This document shows positions 46,810-55,853 of a stretch of DNA of 64,000 bases, one piece after another. Position 1 is the stretch's first letter. Each line of letters starts with the position of its first letter. The translations under genes and the position numbers were made by a program. This DNA is from Reichenbachiella faecimaris (GTDB lineage: Bacteria > Bacteroidota > Bacteroidia > Cytophagales > Cyclobacteriaceae), in assembly GCF_900176375.1 (NCBI RefSeq), contig NZ_FWYF01000004.1:62001-126000 (forward strand), written 5' to 3'. Under the pieces are notes generated by a model that saw only the letters and a program-made list of their open reading frames with translations, was not told the DNA's origin and did not search any database.

Positions 46810-48171
46810 ATGAGTCAAAAAAATCAGAAAATCTACATTATCGCTATTGGAGGTGCAGTTATGAGCAGCTTAGCTATCGCCCTAAAAAAGAAGGGAATGA
46901 CCGTATCTGGCTCTGATGACAAGATTTATGATCCTGCGGCTAGTTTATTAAAATCCCATGACCTCCTTCCAACAGAAATAGGATGGGACGCCAATAGAAT
47001 TGATAGCTCTATTGATGCGGTCATCGTTGGCATGCATGCCAAAGCTGACAACCCAGAACTGCTCAAGGCTCAGGAATTAGGCATCAAAATCTGGTCCTAC
47101 CCAGAGTTTATCAGAGCACAGTCGGACAACAAACAAAGAATTGTAATAACTGGTAGCCATGGTAAAACTACCATCACTGGAACTATCATACATGTACTCA
47201 ATTATTGGAAGCGAGATTTTGATTATGTCATTGGTGCTAAGATCAAGGGCATTGAAGAAACTATAAAGCTATCCAACGCACCCGTCATAATTATTGAGGG
47301 CGACGAGTATTTCACCTCCCCCCTTGATCCAGAGCCCAAATTTTTAAAATATGACCATCATATTGCTTTGATTAGCGGCACGGCTTGGGATCATATTAAT
47401 GTGTACCCTACAGAAAACAGCTACTTACAGCAATTTGAAAAACTAGCAGATCGCACACCCAAAGCTGGCTCATTGGTGTACTGCATAGAGGATAAACAAG
47501 CTAAAAAAATAGGCTCAAAAGAGAGGGATGATGTGCGGCAAGATTCATACGAAACACCCAAATATAAAGTGAAGGATGGCGTATTTGTAATCAATGGTGA
47601 CACGCCAGTAAAACTTTTCGGCAAGCACAACATGCAAAATATTGCAGGAGCTAAAACAATCCTAAAAAGGATTGGCATCACAGATGAACAATTCTATGAA
47701 GCTGTCGCATCTTTTGAAGGCGCTTTCAAAAGAAATAATCTTCTTTCTGAAAATAAGAGCACTTCAATCTATACGGATTTTGCTCATGCCCCATCTAAGC
47801 TGGCTGCGACAGCTGCTGCATTGAAGGAATTGCACCCCAAACGAAAACTAGTAGCGTGTTATGAACTTCATACGTTCAGCAGCTTAAACAAAGAATTTTT
47901 GTCGAATTATAAAGGAACGTATAAAGTGCCAGATGAAGCTATTGTTTTCTACGATCAGAAGGTAGTCATGGAAAAGAATTATGAACCAATAGCTGATGAC
48001 GAGATCAAAAATGCATTTGGACGTAAGGATATTCTTGTATTCACTGACGCAGAAAAGCTACAATCTCATTTAGAAGAAAAAAACTGGGTAGATCAAGACT
48101 TGTTATTCATGAGCTCTGGAACCTTTGGCGGAATGGATCTGACCTCTTTTGCCCGATCAATCATAAGCTAA
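46810..48171 (+). CDS. mpl: UDP-N-acetylmuramate:tripeptide ligase (Mpl-type Mur ligase)
   Basis: A 453-residue Mur ligase. The ATP loop is GSHGKTT at 115-121. The Rossmann-like N-terminus (IYIIAIGGAVMSSLAIALKKKGMTVSGSDDKIYDP), the VGMHAKADNPEL segment, the DFAHAPSKLAAT block and the final MSSGTFGGMDL follow Mpl rather than MurC. Mpl joins recycled L-Ala-gamma-D-Glu-meso-Dap to UDP-MurNAc, so it belongs to wall recycling. I chose the ATG at 46810 from the promoter. The exonuclease gene follows by 35 bases. Confidence 0.88.
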   Translation: MSQKNQKIYIIAIGGAVMSSLAIALKKKGMTVSGSDDKIYDPAASLLKSHDLLPTEIGWDANRIDSSIDAVIVGMHAKADNPELLKAQELGIKIWSYPEFIRAQSDNKQRIVITGSHGKTTITGTIIHVLNYWKRDFDYVIGAKIKGIEETIKLSNAPVIIIEGDEYFTSPLDPEPKFLKYDHHIALISGTAWDHINVYPTENSYLQQFEKLADRTPKAGSLVYCIEDKQAKKIGSKERDDVRQDSYETPKYKVKDGVFVINGDTPVKLFGKHNMQNIAGAKTILKRIGITDEQFYEAVASFEGAFKRNNLLSENKSTSIYTDFAHAPSKLAATAAALKELHPKRKLVACYELHTFSSLNKEFLSNYKGTYKVPDEAIVFYDQKVVMEKNYEPIADDEIKNAFGRKDILVFTDAEKLQSHLEEKNWVDQDLLFMSSGTFGGMDLTSFARSIIS

Positions 48172-48206
48172 TCTGCCATACTAATTCATAACTAGAAACA
48201 ACATCA

Positions 48207-49013
48207 ATGCAATTAAATTTAAAAAATCCATTAGCAGTTTTCGATCTGGAAACTACTGGAACCAACATTTCAACTGATCGCATTGTTGAGATCTCAGTGG
48301 TGAAAATCATGCCTGATGGAGAAGAAATCATCAAAACGATGAAAATCAATCCTACCATTCCTATTCCTGTAGAAACCAGTATGATTCATGGGATCTATGA
48401 CAAAGATGTAAAAGACGCGCCCACTTTCAAGTCTATTGCTAAAAGCCTGGCAGAGTTTTTAAGCGGGTGTGATTTGGGAGGATTCAACTGCTTAAAGTTT
48501 GATATTCCACTTTTGGTAGAAGAATTTTTGAGGGTTGACGTTGAATTTGACACATCAAGTCGAAAGTTTGTAGATGCACAAAAGATTTTCCACATGATGG
48601 AAAAAAGAACACTAACTGCTGCTTATAAATTCTACTGTGGCAAATCACTTGAAGATGCCCATAGTGCGGAAGCAGATACGCTTGCTACTGCTGCGGTCAT
48701 CAAGGCACAGGTCGAGCGATACGAAGGTCAAGAAGTCACAAATCCCATGGGCAAAGTGATTGGTACTGTAGCCAATGATATGAAAAATCTACACGAAGTA
48801 TCTGCTGCAAACATGGTTGACCTGGCTGGGAGATTTGTGACAAACGAAGAGGGTGTTGAAGTGTTCAACTTTGGTAAGCACAGACACAAACCAGTAGAAG
48901 ATATTTTAAAAGCCGAACCTGGCTATTATGACTGGATGATGAAAGGGGATTTCCCTCTTGACACCAAGAGAAAACTGACTCAAATAAAACTTAGGGGGTT
49001 TAACGCTAGATAA
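48207..49013 (+). CDS. DnaQ-like 3'-5' exonuclease
   Basis: A 268-residue protein with a DEDDh exonuclease domain. Catalytic residues are visible as D13 and E15 (FDLETTG), D99 (KFDIPLL), H152 and D157 (HSAEADTLA). A C-terminal extension of about 60 residues (NFGKHRHKPVEDILKAEPGYYDWMMKGDFP) resembles the small C-terminal module that follows epsilon-like nucleases in Bacteroidota. It may be a proofreading subunit or a general DNA or RNA trimming enzyme. It lies behind mpl and is probably co-transcribed with it. Confidence 0.9.
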   Translation: MQLNLKNPLAVFDLETTGTNISTDRIVEISVVKIMPDGEEIIKTMKINPTIPIPVETSMIHGIYDKDVKDAPTFKSIAKSLAEFLSGCDLGGFNCLKFDIPLLVEEFLRVDVEFDTSSRKFVDAQKIFHMMEKRTLTAAYKFYCGKSLEDAHSAEADTLATAAVIKAQVERYEGQEVTNPMGKVIGTVANDMKNLHEVSAANMVDLAGRFVTNEEGVEVFNFGKHRHKPVEDILKAEPGYYDWMMKGDFPLDTKRKLTQIKLRGFNAR

Positions 49014-49015
49014 AA

Positions 49016-49543
49016 TTAATTGACACTCTTTTCTTTGAGTTCAATCATTTTGTCGAGACTCTGAATGTATTTATTTGGGCCACCCGCTGCATAACCTGTT
49101 TTACCATAAGCCTGGATTTGAAACCTCTTTCCATCAGGCTTATCTAAATCAAACATCCAGATTGTAGGAAATCCAGTCACTCTAAAGGCTTGTTGCAGTT
49201 CTGCATTTTGTTTTTGCTGTGCTTCAGGCAAGGATGTTCTTCGTGGGTAATCCAATTCCAGAAGAATCACATTATCTTCTGCCCATGCCTTAAATTCTGG
49301 CTTATTGAATACTTCAGCCTTGAGCTTTTTACACCATCCACACCAATCACTTCCTGTGAAATTAGCAAGTATTGGCTTGTTTGTTTTTTCAGATAATTGA
49401 TAAGCCTCTTCTACATTGACCATCCATCCATCATTCTCAGATGTTCGGAAACCATTTTTTACATCTTGCGCTTCGGATTGGCTAACAATCAACAAAGTCA
49501 TAACTAACGTACAAATGCTAAAAAAAGAGATCTTATTCATCAT
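49016..49543 (-). CDS. Secreted thioredoxin-fold protein
   Basis: A 175-residue protein with a signal peptide ending at SEAQ (residue ~26). The redox motif is C68-G-W-C71 within FTGSDWCGWCKKL, followed by a cis-proline-type GFPTIWMFD. It belongs to the periplasmic thioredoxin-like group related to DUF255/thiol:disulfide interchange proteins. It may reduce envelope disulfides. It converges with the exonuclease gene, ending 2 bases away. The ATG three bases later is an equal candidate start. Confidence 0.9.
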   Translation of the reverse strand: MMNKISFFSICTLVMTLLIVSQSEAQDVKNGFRTSENDGWMVNVEEAYQLSEKTNKPILANFTGSDWCGWCKKLKAEVFNKPEFKAWAEDNVILLELDYPRRTSLPEAQQKQNAELQQAFRVTGFPTIWMFDLDKPDGKRFQIQAYGKTGYAAGGPNKYIQSLDKMIELKEKSVN

Positions 49544-49729
49544 TCTTAGATTTTTCTAATAATCAAATATCAAAGGTACATTTTTTTGTCATGCACTCAT
49601 ACTCTAATACTACTAATAACAGGTTTAGGTTCCTTTTATTACTATTTTTTACACAAGTAGAATTATTATGGGTTAGCAATAAATGATGAGTTTCTAATAT
49701 TTACTATATTTAGATAAAGAAGATTAAAC

Positions 49730-49897
49730 ATGCACAATTGCAACAAATGTGAGAAAAGAGCCACCCTTCATTGCCGTGCCTGCGGAAGATACTGGTGTGT
49801 CAAATGTCAGGAAGAACATGGAAAACCAGGTTTATTCGCTGGTAAATGTGCCGTATGTGATGGGATTGTGGTTAGGCTTGAGCACCCTGATGGTTAA
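49730..49897 (+). CDS. 55-residue cysteine-rich zinc-binding protein
   Basis: A short gene below the usual 60-residue cut-off. It has eight cysteines in four CxxC knuckles (C4/C7, C15/C18, C23/C26, C40/C43) plus H14 and H30. This could hold two zinc ions in a B-box- or RING-like cross-brace. It begins ATG at 49730 after an A-rich leader. Its TAA and the stop of the convergent gene overlap in GTTAAC. I do not recognise the family; a partner-binding role is the most natural guess. The regular cysteine spacing argues that it is real. Confidence 0.7.
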   Translation: MHNCNKCEKRATLHCRACGRYWCVKCQEEHGKPGLFAGKCAVCDGIVVRLEHPDG

Positions 49898-50277
49898 CCA
49901 CCTACTATTTCTCTCAAATTAGTCATTAGACTCTCCCAGAGTTCTTCGAGCTCTTGCGCATCATCCATGTCAGAATAATCAGTCACTCTTATAAAAACTG
50001 ATTGGGTCAATTCATTCATATCAATTTTGAATTCAACGAAGTTAGGATCCTCGTCTTCAGATATAAATTCAAACTTTACTTGTGAATTCGTGCGATGAGA
50101 AACCATTTTGGCTTTATTCTCTTCTCCATCCCAAATTACAGTAAATATTTTGTCTTCATCTATATTGACATCATCAGCAAACCACTGCGCGAGTCCGCTT
50201 GCCGTTGACAAGTAAGGATAAAGCATTTTTTTTGATGCTCTGATCTCATATTCCCCTACAAATTTGAACTTGCTCAT
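49894..50277 (-). CDS. START-like (SRPBCC) domain protein
   Basis: A 127-residue protein with the AHSA1/START-like fold pattern, including YEIRASKKMLYPYLSTASGLAQWFADDV and FTVIWDGEENKAKMV, then a C-terminal long helix (DMDDAQELEELWESLMTNLREIVGG). Such proteins bind a hydrophobic ligand in a cavity. This version, with SGLAQWFADDVN, is widespread in Bacteroidota and often called 'START-like domain protein'. The ligand is unknown. It is a single gene. Confidence 0.85.
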   Translation of the reverse strand: MSKFKFVGEYEIRASKKMLYPYLSTASGLAQWFADDVNIDEDKIFTVIWDGEENKAKMVSHRTNSQVKFEFISEDEDPNFVEFKIDMNELTQSVFIRVTDYSDMDDAQELEELWESLMTNLREIVGG

Positions 50278-50349
50278 ATCCTATTTATCGATTTCCTATT
50301 TGCCCAATGTATGAATTTTATATGAATGTATCAAAAGTTTTTAGAAAGA

Positions 50350-50380
50350 CTTGTGAATAAACAAACAATGGCTAGATTTG
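50350..50380 (+). promoter_or_regulatory. Promoter of the tRNA-Met gene
   Basis: CTTG (50350-50353), 19 bases, then an exact TAGATTTG (50373-50380). It is placed 18 bases before the mature 5' end of the tRNA. Confidence 0.65.
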
Positions 50381-50398
50381 CACCTCGAAAAATCACAC

Positions 50399-50472
50399 GG
50401 CGAGGTAGCTCAGTTGGTTAGAGCGCAGGATTCATAACCCTGAGGTCACGGGTTCAACTCCCGTCTTCGCTA
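50399..50472 (+). tRNA. tRNA-Met (CAU), elongator-type
   Basis: A complete cloverleaf of 74 bases with acceptor GGCGAGG paired to CTTCGCT (two G-U pairs), D-arm GCTC/GAGC, anticodon loop TTCATAA (CAU) and T-arm ACGGG/CCCGT. The paired first base and the anticodon stem without three G-C pairs separate it from the initiator. A lysidine-modified tRNA-Ile2 cannot be fully excluded by sequence alone. CCA is not encoded. It has its own promoter and terminator. Confidence 0.9.
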
Positions 50473-50482
50473 CTAGATTCAG

Positions 50483-50518
50483 AAGGCAGTTCCTATTTTT
50501 TAGGCAACTGCCTTTTTC
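50483..50518 (+). terminator. Intrinsic terminator of tRNA-Met
   Basis: A 9-base stem (50483-50491 with 50506-50514), extended inside by CCT/AGG, is followed by a T-run. Confidence 0.88.
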
Positions 50519-50532
50519 ATTTATTGAATTTT

Positions 50533-50577
50533 AAGGAGTTGTACGAACATTGACTATTGACCCATTTACAACTCCTT
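50533..50577 (+). repeat. Stem-loop between tRNA-Met and leuS
   Basis: An 11-base perfect stem (50533-50543 with 50567-50577) has a 23-base loop. It lies upstream of the likely leuS -7 box TAATTTTG at 50608-50615, so it is more likely a promoter-region palindrome or second terminator than a leader attenuator. Confidence 0.45.
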
Positions 50578-50646
50578 TAATCTAACCAATAAATTCAATA
50601 AACCTATTAATTTTGCGCACTTATATCAAATAGTACCAACGAACAA

Positions 50647-53430
50647 ATGGCATCATACGACTTCCAATCGATCGAGAAAAAATGGCAACAATACTGGCAA
50701 GAACAGCAGCCTTTTAAAGCTGAAGTAAATGCCAAAAAACCTAAATTTTATGCCTTGGATATGTTTCCATATCCCTCAGGTGCTGGACTTCACGTAGGTC
50801 ATCCTTTAGGGTATATTGCCTCTGACATTGTTTGCCGATTCAAAAGAACCAAAGGGTTTAACGTCTTGCACCCCATGGGTTTTGATGCATTTGGCTTACC
50901 AGCAGAACAGTATGCCATCCAAACTGGGCAGCACCCAGCTGTTACGACAGAAGAAAACATAGCTAGATATAAGGAGCAGCTGAAAAACATAGGTTTCTCA
51001 TTCGATTGGAGCAAAGAGGTACAAACCTGTGATCCTGATTACTATAAGTGGACACAATGGATTTTCATCCAGCTTTTTAATAGTTGGTACGATTATGAGG
51101 CCAACAAAGCAAAAGACATAGAAGAGCTTGTTTCTGCTTTCGCTAAAGATGGAAATACACAAATCAATGCCGCTTGCGACGAAGATATTGCACCTTTTTC
51201 CGCAGCAGATTGGAATGCATTTGATGAAGCGAAGCAACAAGAAATTTTATTGCAATACAGACTCACTTACCTTTCTGAAACCACAGTAAACTGGTGCCCA
51301 GAAATGGGAACTGTATTATCTAATGATGAAGTTAAAGACGGTTTTTCTGAAAGAGGCGGTTTTCCTGTTGTTAGGAAAAATATGAAGCAGTGGAGCATGA
51401 GAATTACTGCTTATGCAGAGAGATTGTTGGAAGGACTGGATTCAGTCAACTGGCCAGAACCTTTGAAAGAAATGCAGCGCAACTGGATTGGCAAATCCAA
51501 AGGTGCCGAGATGGATTATGCCATAGAAGAACATGAAGATAAAATCACAGTATTTACTACCCGAATTGATACGGTATGTGGGGTGACGTTTTTGGTTTTG
51601 GCACCAGAATTAGATTTGATCAAAAAAATTACTACTGACGCGCAACGCAAAGAGGTTGAGGACTATGTAGAAGTTGCCAAAAACAAATCTGAGCGTGACC
51701 GTATGACCAACGTCAAAACAGTTTCTGGTGCATTTACAGGAGCATACGCGATCAATCCATTCAATAAAGAGCGCATTCCAATCTGGATTGCTGACTATGT
51801 ATTGGCAGGCTATGGCACTGGCGCTGTCATGGCCGTACCAGGTGGTGACCAGAGGGATTTTGATTTTGCCAAGCATTTTGATCTACCTATTCTGCCCGTG
51901 TATGACAGCATGGACGTGAGCAAAGAAGCAGATGCTACCAAAGAGGGCAAGATTATCAACAAAGGCATACTAGAAGGTCTATCCTTTCAAGAAGGTACGG
52001 ACAAAGCCATTGCCTTCTTAGAAGAAAACAACATTGGAAGCGGTAAGATCAATTATCGCATCAGAGACGCCATCTTTGCTCGGCAGAGATATTGGGGTGA
52101 GCCAGTGCCAATTTATTTCAAGGAAGGCATTCCCTATCCGGTAGCGCAAGAAGATTTACCCATTGTATTGCCTGAAATTGACAAATATCTCCCTACAGCA
52201 GATGGGGATCCGCCACTAGCCAGAGCAGAGGGGTTTACCTACACGCCAAAAGGATCAAATGAGTCTTATCCTTTGGAACTCAGCACCATGCCAGGCTGGG
52301 CTGGGTCTAGCTGGTATTGGTACAGATATATGGATGCCAACAATGAAAACGCATTCGTATCTTCAGAAGCACAGGCGTACTGGAAAGATGTAGATCTGTA
52401 CATTGGAGGAACAGAGCACGCCACTGGCCACCTCCTCTACTCCAGGTTTTGGAACAAATTCCTTTGCGACAAAGGCTTTGCCAAAGAAGAAGAACCATTC
52501 AAGAAATTGGTGAATCAGGGGATGATTCAGGGTCGTTCAAATTTTGTATATCGAATCAAGGGAACGAACAAATTTGTTTCCCTTGGATTAAGGGATAAAC
52601 ATGAAACTTCCCCAATGCACGTAGAGGTTAGTCTAGTAGATAATGACATTCTAGATACAGAAGCATTCAAGGCTTGGCGGCCTGACTTGAAAGATGCAGA
52701 ATTCATTTTGGAAGATGGTAAATACATATGCGGCTACGAAGTAGAAAAGATGTCGAAGTCCAAGTACAATGTGGTGAATCCTGATGATATCATTGAGAAA
52801 TATGGTGCGGACACGCTTCGCATGTACGAAATGTTCTTAGGGCCCTTAGAGCAATTCAAACCTTGGAGCACACATGGCATTGATGGGGTGTTTAAGTTTT
52901 TGAGAAAGTTCTGGAGGCTCTTCCACAATGGTGAAGAAACTTTCGAAGTTGCAGATGAAGCACCTACCAATGAAGAGCAGAAAGTCATTCATCGTACGAT
53001 CAAGAAGGTCGAAGAGGACATCAACAACTTGTCGTTGAATACTTCTGTCAGTACACTGATGATTGCAGTCAATGAGCTTACCGCATTGAAATGCAACAAA
53101 CGAGAAGTATTAGAGAAATTGGTTATTACATTGTCCCCTTTTGCGCCACATTTGGCCGAAGAGCTTTGGGAACTGCTCGGTCACAAGGGCGGGGTGAGTC
53201 TGGCTCAATTCCCTGTGTATGATGAGCGTTTTTTGACTGAAAGTACCCATGAGTATCCTATTTCCATCAATGGCAAAGTAAGAGCGAAAATTGCTTTCGC
53301 TATAGACAAACCAAAGGGGGAAATAGAAGCTGAAGTACTAGATAATGAGGTAGTTAAAAAATGGACTGAAGGCAAAACCCCCAAGAAGATGATTATCGTT
53401 CCTAAGCGAATCATCAATGTGGTAGTATAA
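50647..53430 (+). CDS. leuS: Leucyl-tRNA synthetase
   Basis: A 927-residue class I synthetase. It has the HIGH motif as HVGH at 49-52 and KMSKS at 701-705. The editing domain (~230-430) includes FTTRIDTVCGVTFLVLAPE and the zinc-free insertions normal for bacterial LeuS. The C-terminal anticodon and LeuC parts end in KRIINVVV. It charges tRNA-Leu with leucine. The -7 box at 50608-50615 has no good -33 partner. A terminator with ten T closes it. Confidence 0.97.
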   Translation: MASYDFQSIEKKWQQYWQEQQPFKAEVNAKKPKFYALDMFPYPSGAGLHVGHPLGYIASDIVCRFKRTKGFNVLHPMGFDAFGLPAEQYAIQTGQHPAVTTEENIARYKEQLKNIGFSFDWSKEVQTCDPDYYKWTQWIFIQLFNSWYDYEANKAKDIEELVSAFAKDGNTQINAACDEDIAPFSAADWNAFDEAKQQEILLQYRLTYLSETTVNWCPEMGTVLSNDEVKDGFSERGGFPVVRKNMKQWSMRITAYAERLLEGLDSVNWPEPLKEMQRNWIGKSKGAEMDYAIEEHEDKITVFTTRIDTVCGVTFLVLAPELDLIKKITTDAQRKEVEDYVEVAKNKSERDRMTNVKTVSGAFTGAYAINPFNKERIPIWIADYVLAGYGTGAVMAVPGGDQRDFDFAKHFDLPILPVYDSMDVSKEADATKEGKIINKGILEGLSFQEGTDKAIAFLEENNIGSGKINYRIRDAIFARQRYWGEPVPIYFKEGIPYPVAQEDLPIVLPEIDKYLPTADGDPPLARAEGFTYTPKGSNESYPLELSTMPGWAGSSWYWYRYMDANNENAFVSSEAQAYWKDVDLYIGGTEHATGHLLYSRFWNKFLCDKGFAKEEEPFKKLVNQGMIQGRSNFVYRIKGTNKFVSLGLRDKHETSPMHVEVSLVDNDILDTEAFKAWRPDLKDAEFILEDGKYICGYEVEKMSKSKYNVVNPDDIIEKYGADTLRMYEMFLGPLEQFKPWSTHGIDGVFKFLRKFWRLFHNGEETFEVADEAPTNEEQKVIHRTIKKVEEDINNLSLNTSVSTLMIAVNELTALKCNKREVLEKLVITLSPFAPHLAEELWELLGHKGGVSLAQFPVYDERFLTESTHEYPISINGKVRAKIAFAIDKPKGEIEAEVLDNEVVKKWTEGKTPKKMIIVPKRIINVVV

Positions 53431-53447
53431 AAAATATACCATTCCAG

Positions 53448-53494
53448 AGCAGGCTTCCAATTGATTAATCATCAGTTAGGAGCTTTTTTTTTTT
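53448..53494 (+). terminator. Intrinsic terminator of leuS
   Basis: The stem around GCTTCCAATTGAT / ATCAGTTAGGAGC is followed by a T-run of about eleven. Confidence 0.85.
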
Positions 53495-53536
53495 GGCTCA
53501 ATGAATGATTATATTAGGTGCATAAACGCGCTAAAT

Positions 53537-53977
53537 ATGAAGTACACTGTTGATATCACCATTGATCTGCCCAGATCTAAAGTCATTGAACTTTTTGACA
53601 ACCCAGACAACATGCACAAATGGCAGCCTGATTTAGTCAGTTTTGAGCCAATGAGTGGAGCCCCAGGCCAGCCTGGTGCCAAGTCGAAATTACAATACAA
53701 AATGGGCAAACGTGAAATAGAAATGATTGAAACAGTGACCAAAAATGAGCTGCCTAGCGAAATGTCTGGCACCTACGAAACCAAAGGCGTTTTCAACAAC
53801 ATTTCCAATCGATTTGAAGAGATCAATGAAAAACAAACCAGATGGGTCTCAGAAAACGAATTTCAGTTTTCGGGATTTATGAAGTTGATGGGCATTTTCA
53901 TGAAAGGTGCCTTTCCGAAACAGACCCTTAAATTCATGAATCAATTCAAAGCATTTGCAGAAGGCCAAGCGAATTAA
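53537..53977 (+). CDS. SRPBCC (polyketide cyclase/START-like) protein
   Basis: A 146-residue small-molecule-binding fold protein. The N-terminus MKYTVDITIDLPRSKVIELFDNPDNMHKWQPDLVSFE is typical of the SRPBCC family. I chose the ATG at 53537 over one at 53501 for that reason. No catalytic residue can be assigned and the ligand is unknown. It converges with the threonine aldolase gene with a 4-base overlap. Confidence 0.85.
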   Translation: MKYTVDITIDLPRSKVIELFDNPDNMHKWQPDLVSFEPMSGAPGQPGAKSKLQYKMGKREIEMIETVTKNELPSEMSGTYETKGVFNNISNRFEEINEKQTRWVSENEFQFSGFMKLMGIFMKGAFPKQTLKFMNQFKAFAEGQAN

Positions 53978-54984
53978 GCCAGTACCTCTGTTACTTTCTG
54001 AAGCATGTCATCGGTAAAGTTCAGATGAGTTACTAGCCTGATATCATTTGGACCAAAAGGTACAGCCAATAAACCTTTTTTCTTCCAGGCATTGAGCAGG
54101 TCACTGACGGACTTGTCTTTGGCTATCGACACGATCACGATATTGGTACCAGCTGAGATTATGTTTTCCACATACATTTTATCCTCAAACATATTGGCCA
54201 ACTGATTGGCTCTGCGGTGGTCGTCTTTCAATCTTTGCACGTTATTTTCTAGCGCATAAATACAAGCTGCTGCTAGATACCCAGCTTGTCTCATTCCTCC
54301 ACCTAATACCTTCCTTACACGTTTCGCTCTAGCTATAGCTTCTTTGGATCCTAATAAAGCTGATCCAACAGGTGCTCCTAGCCCTTTAGAAAAACAAACT
54401 GACATTGTATGAAAGCATTTACCATGATCTACTGGCTTTTCACCAGTTTTCACCAAGGCGTTAAAAACCCTTGCGCCATCCAGATGCATTTTCAATTTCT
54501 TTTCGACAGCCACTTTGGCAATATCCTTAATCACGTCTAATGGAAAAACGCTACCTCCCCCTTTGTTTACTGTATTTTCTAAAGCAATCATGGAAGTTCG
54601 TGCATAATGAATATCGTCAGGATTGATATTTTCTTTGACATCATTGGCCGTAAAGCGACCTAAATCTCCACACAACAACTTCATTGAGACCATTGAATTG
54701 TATGCAGCTCCGCCTCCTTCATAATTATAAATATGAGAGGTTTGATCACAAATGATCTCATCCTGCGGTTGCGTATTGATTCTAATGGCAATCTGATTAG
54801 TCATGGTACCAGAAGGACAAAACAAAGCTGCTTCCTTGCCAAAGTACTTAGCAATTTTATTTTCAAGCATTAAGATTGTTGGATCTTCACCAAAGACGTC
54901 ATCCCCTACCTCAGCAGCCATCATCGCCTGCAACATCTCATCTGATGGTTTGGTTACTGTATCACTTCTTAAATCTATAGTCAT
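53974..54984 (-). CDS. ltaE: Low-specificity L-threonine aldolase
   Basis: A 336-residue fold-type I PLP enzyme. It splits L-threonine or L-allo-threonine into glycine and acetaldehyde. Motifs are IDLRSDTVTKPSDEM, FCPSGTMTNQIAI, HLDGARVFNA (D169) and the PLP lysine K200 in CFSKGLGAPVGS. The length and motifs are normal. It is a single gene; the reverse reaction or a related beta-hydroxy amino acid substrate is possible. Confidence 0.92.
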   Translation of the reverse strand: MTIDLRSDTVTKPSDEMLQAMMAAEVGDDVFGEDPTILMLENKIAKYFGKEAALFCPSGTMTNQIAIRINTQPQDEIICDQTSHIYNYEGGGAAYNSMVSMKLLCGDLGRFTANDVKENINPDDIHYARTSMIALENTVNKGGGSVFPLDVIKDIAKVAVEKKLKMHLDGARVFNALVKTGEKPVDHGKCFHTMSVCFSKGLGAPVGSALLGSKEAIARAKRVRKVLGGGMRQAGYLAAACIYALENNVQRLKDDHRRANQLANMFEDKMYVENIISAGTNIVIVSIAKDKSVSDLLNAWKKKGLLAVPFGPNDIRLVTHLNFTDDMLQKVTEVLA

Positions 54985-55067
54985 TCTTCGAGTTTTATAG
55001 CTTGGTTTAAATCATTCATTTAATCAGAAATTAAATATAACAATCTCATCACTTTTTCCTAGATCAA

Positions 55068-55799
55068 TTAAGCATTCAATCTATCAAGTTCTTGTTGTAT
55101 CTGATTGCGTACATGACTTTGAAAATCTTTTATGCCAGAAAGGGAATAATTTGATGGGTCTATGGGTTCGTGTATAATCAATCTATTTTTCCTTTTCCAG
55201 AACATTAAAAACTTACCGTCATCTGGCAAGATATACCAATTATCAGCCAAGGTAATGGGCACTAAACAAGCGCCAGTTTCTATGGCCATTCGAAAAGGCC
55301 CCTCTTTAAATCGACCCATTATTGTAGAATGAGAAGCATGAATACCACCTTCAGGAAAAATGGTTAAAGAATACCCTTTCCTTAAAGCCTCTACGCTTTT
55401 TTGATAGGTTGCATAGCGATCTTTTAATTTCTCCCTATCTACAGTAATATGAAATTTCTTATAAAAGTAGCCGAAGACTGGAATGTTGGTAATTGATACC
55501 TTTCCTACAAATTTGAAAGGCACGGGCAAAATGGGCATCAGTGTAATATCCAGAAAAGAGAAGTGGTTGGGACAAAATATATAAGTTCCTTTTTTATCGA
55601 GGTAGTGTTTGTTTTCCACGACTGTAGTTATACCGATCAAGGTATAGAATAATTTTCCCCAATATCTATTGAGAGAAACTGCAAACGTGGGTAGATTAAA
55701 CAATATTGCCAGCGAGAAAAACGGAATCAACAGAATAAATAAACCAAAAAAGACAACAGAAGAGTAGAATAGATAACTCCTTCTTAATGCATTAATCAT
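55068..55799 (-). CDS. plsC: 1-acyl-sn-glycerol-3-phosphate acyltransferase
   Basis: A 243-residue PlsC homologue. It has two N-terminal membrane segments (~10-33 and 40-58), then the catalytic NH-x4-D motif (NHFSFLD, H79 and D84), FVGKVSITNIPVFG and the FPEGGIHA glycerophosphate-binding loop, followed by FKEGPFRMAIETGACLVPI. It makes phosphatidate at the inner membrane. It is the larger and more typical of the two acyltransferases in this window. It stands between era and ltaE on the same strand. Confidence 0.92.
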   Translation of the reverse strand: MINALRRSYLFYSSVVFFGLFILLIPFFSLAILFNLPTFAVSLNRYWGKLFYTLIGITTVVENKHYLDKKGTYIFCPNHFSFLDITLMPILPVPFKFVGKVSITNIPVFGYFYKKFHITVDREKLKDRYATYQKSVEALRKGYSLTIFPEGGIHASHSTIMGRFKEGPFRMAIETGACLVPITLADNWYILPDDGKFLMFWKRKNRLIIHEPIDPSNYSLSGIKDFQSHVRNQIQQELDRLNA

Positions 55800-55853
55800 A
55801 TTTAAAAATTGAAGTTTTTTATCAATGTACAGACTTAAAAAAGAATAATATAC

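Noticed and set aside
50533-50577. leuS attenuator
   Set aside because: The stem-loop lies upstream of the likely leuS promoter, so it is not part of the leuS leader.
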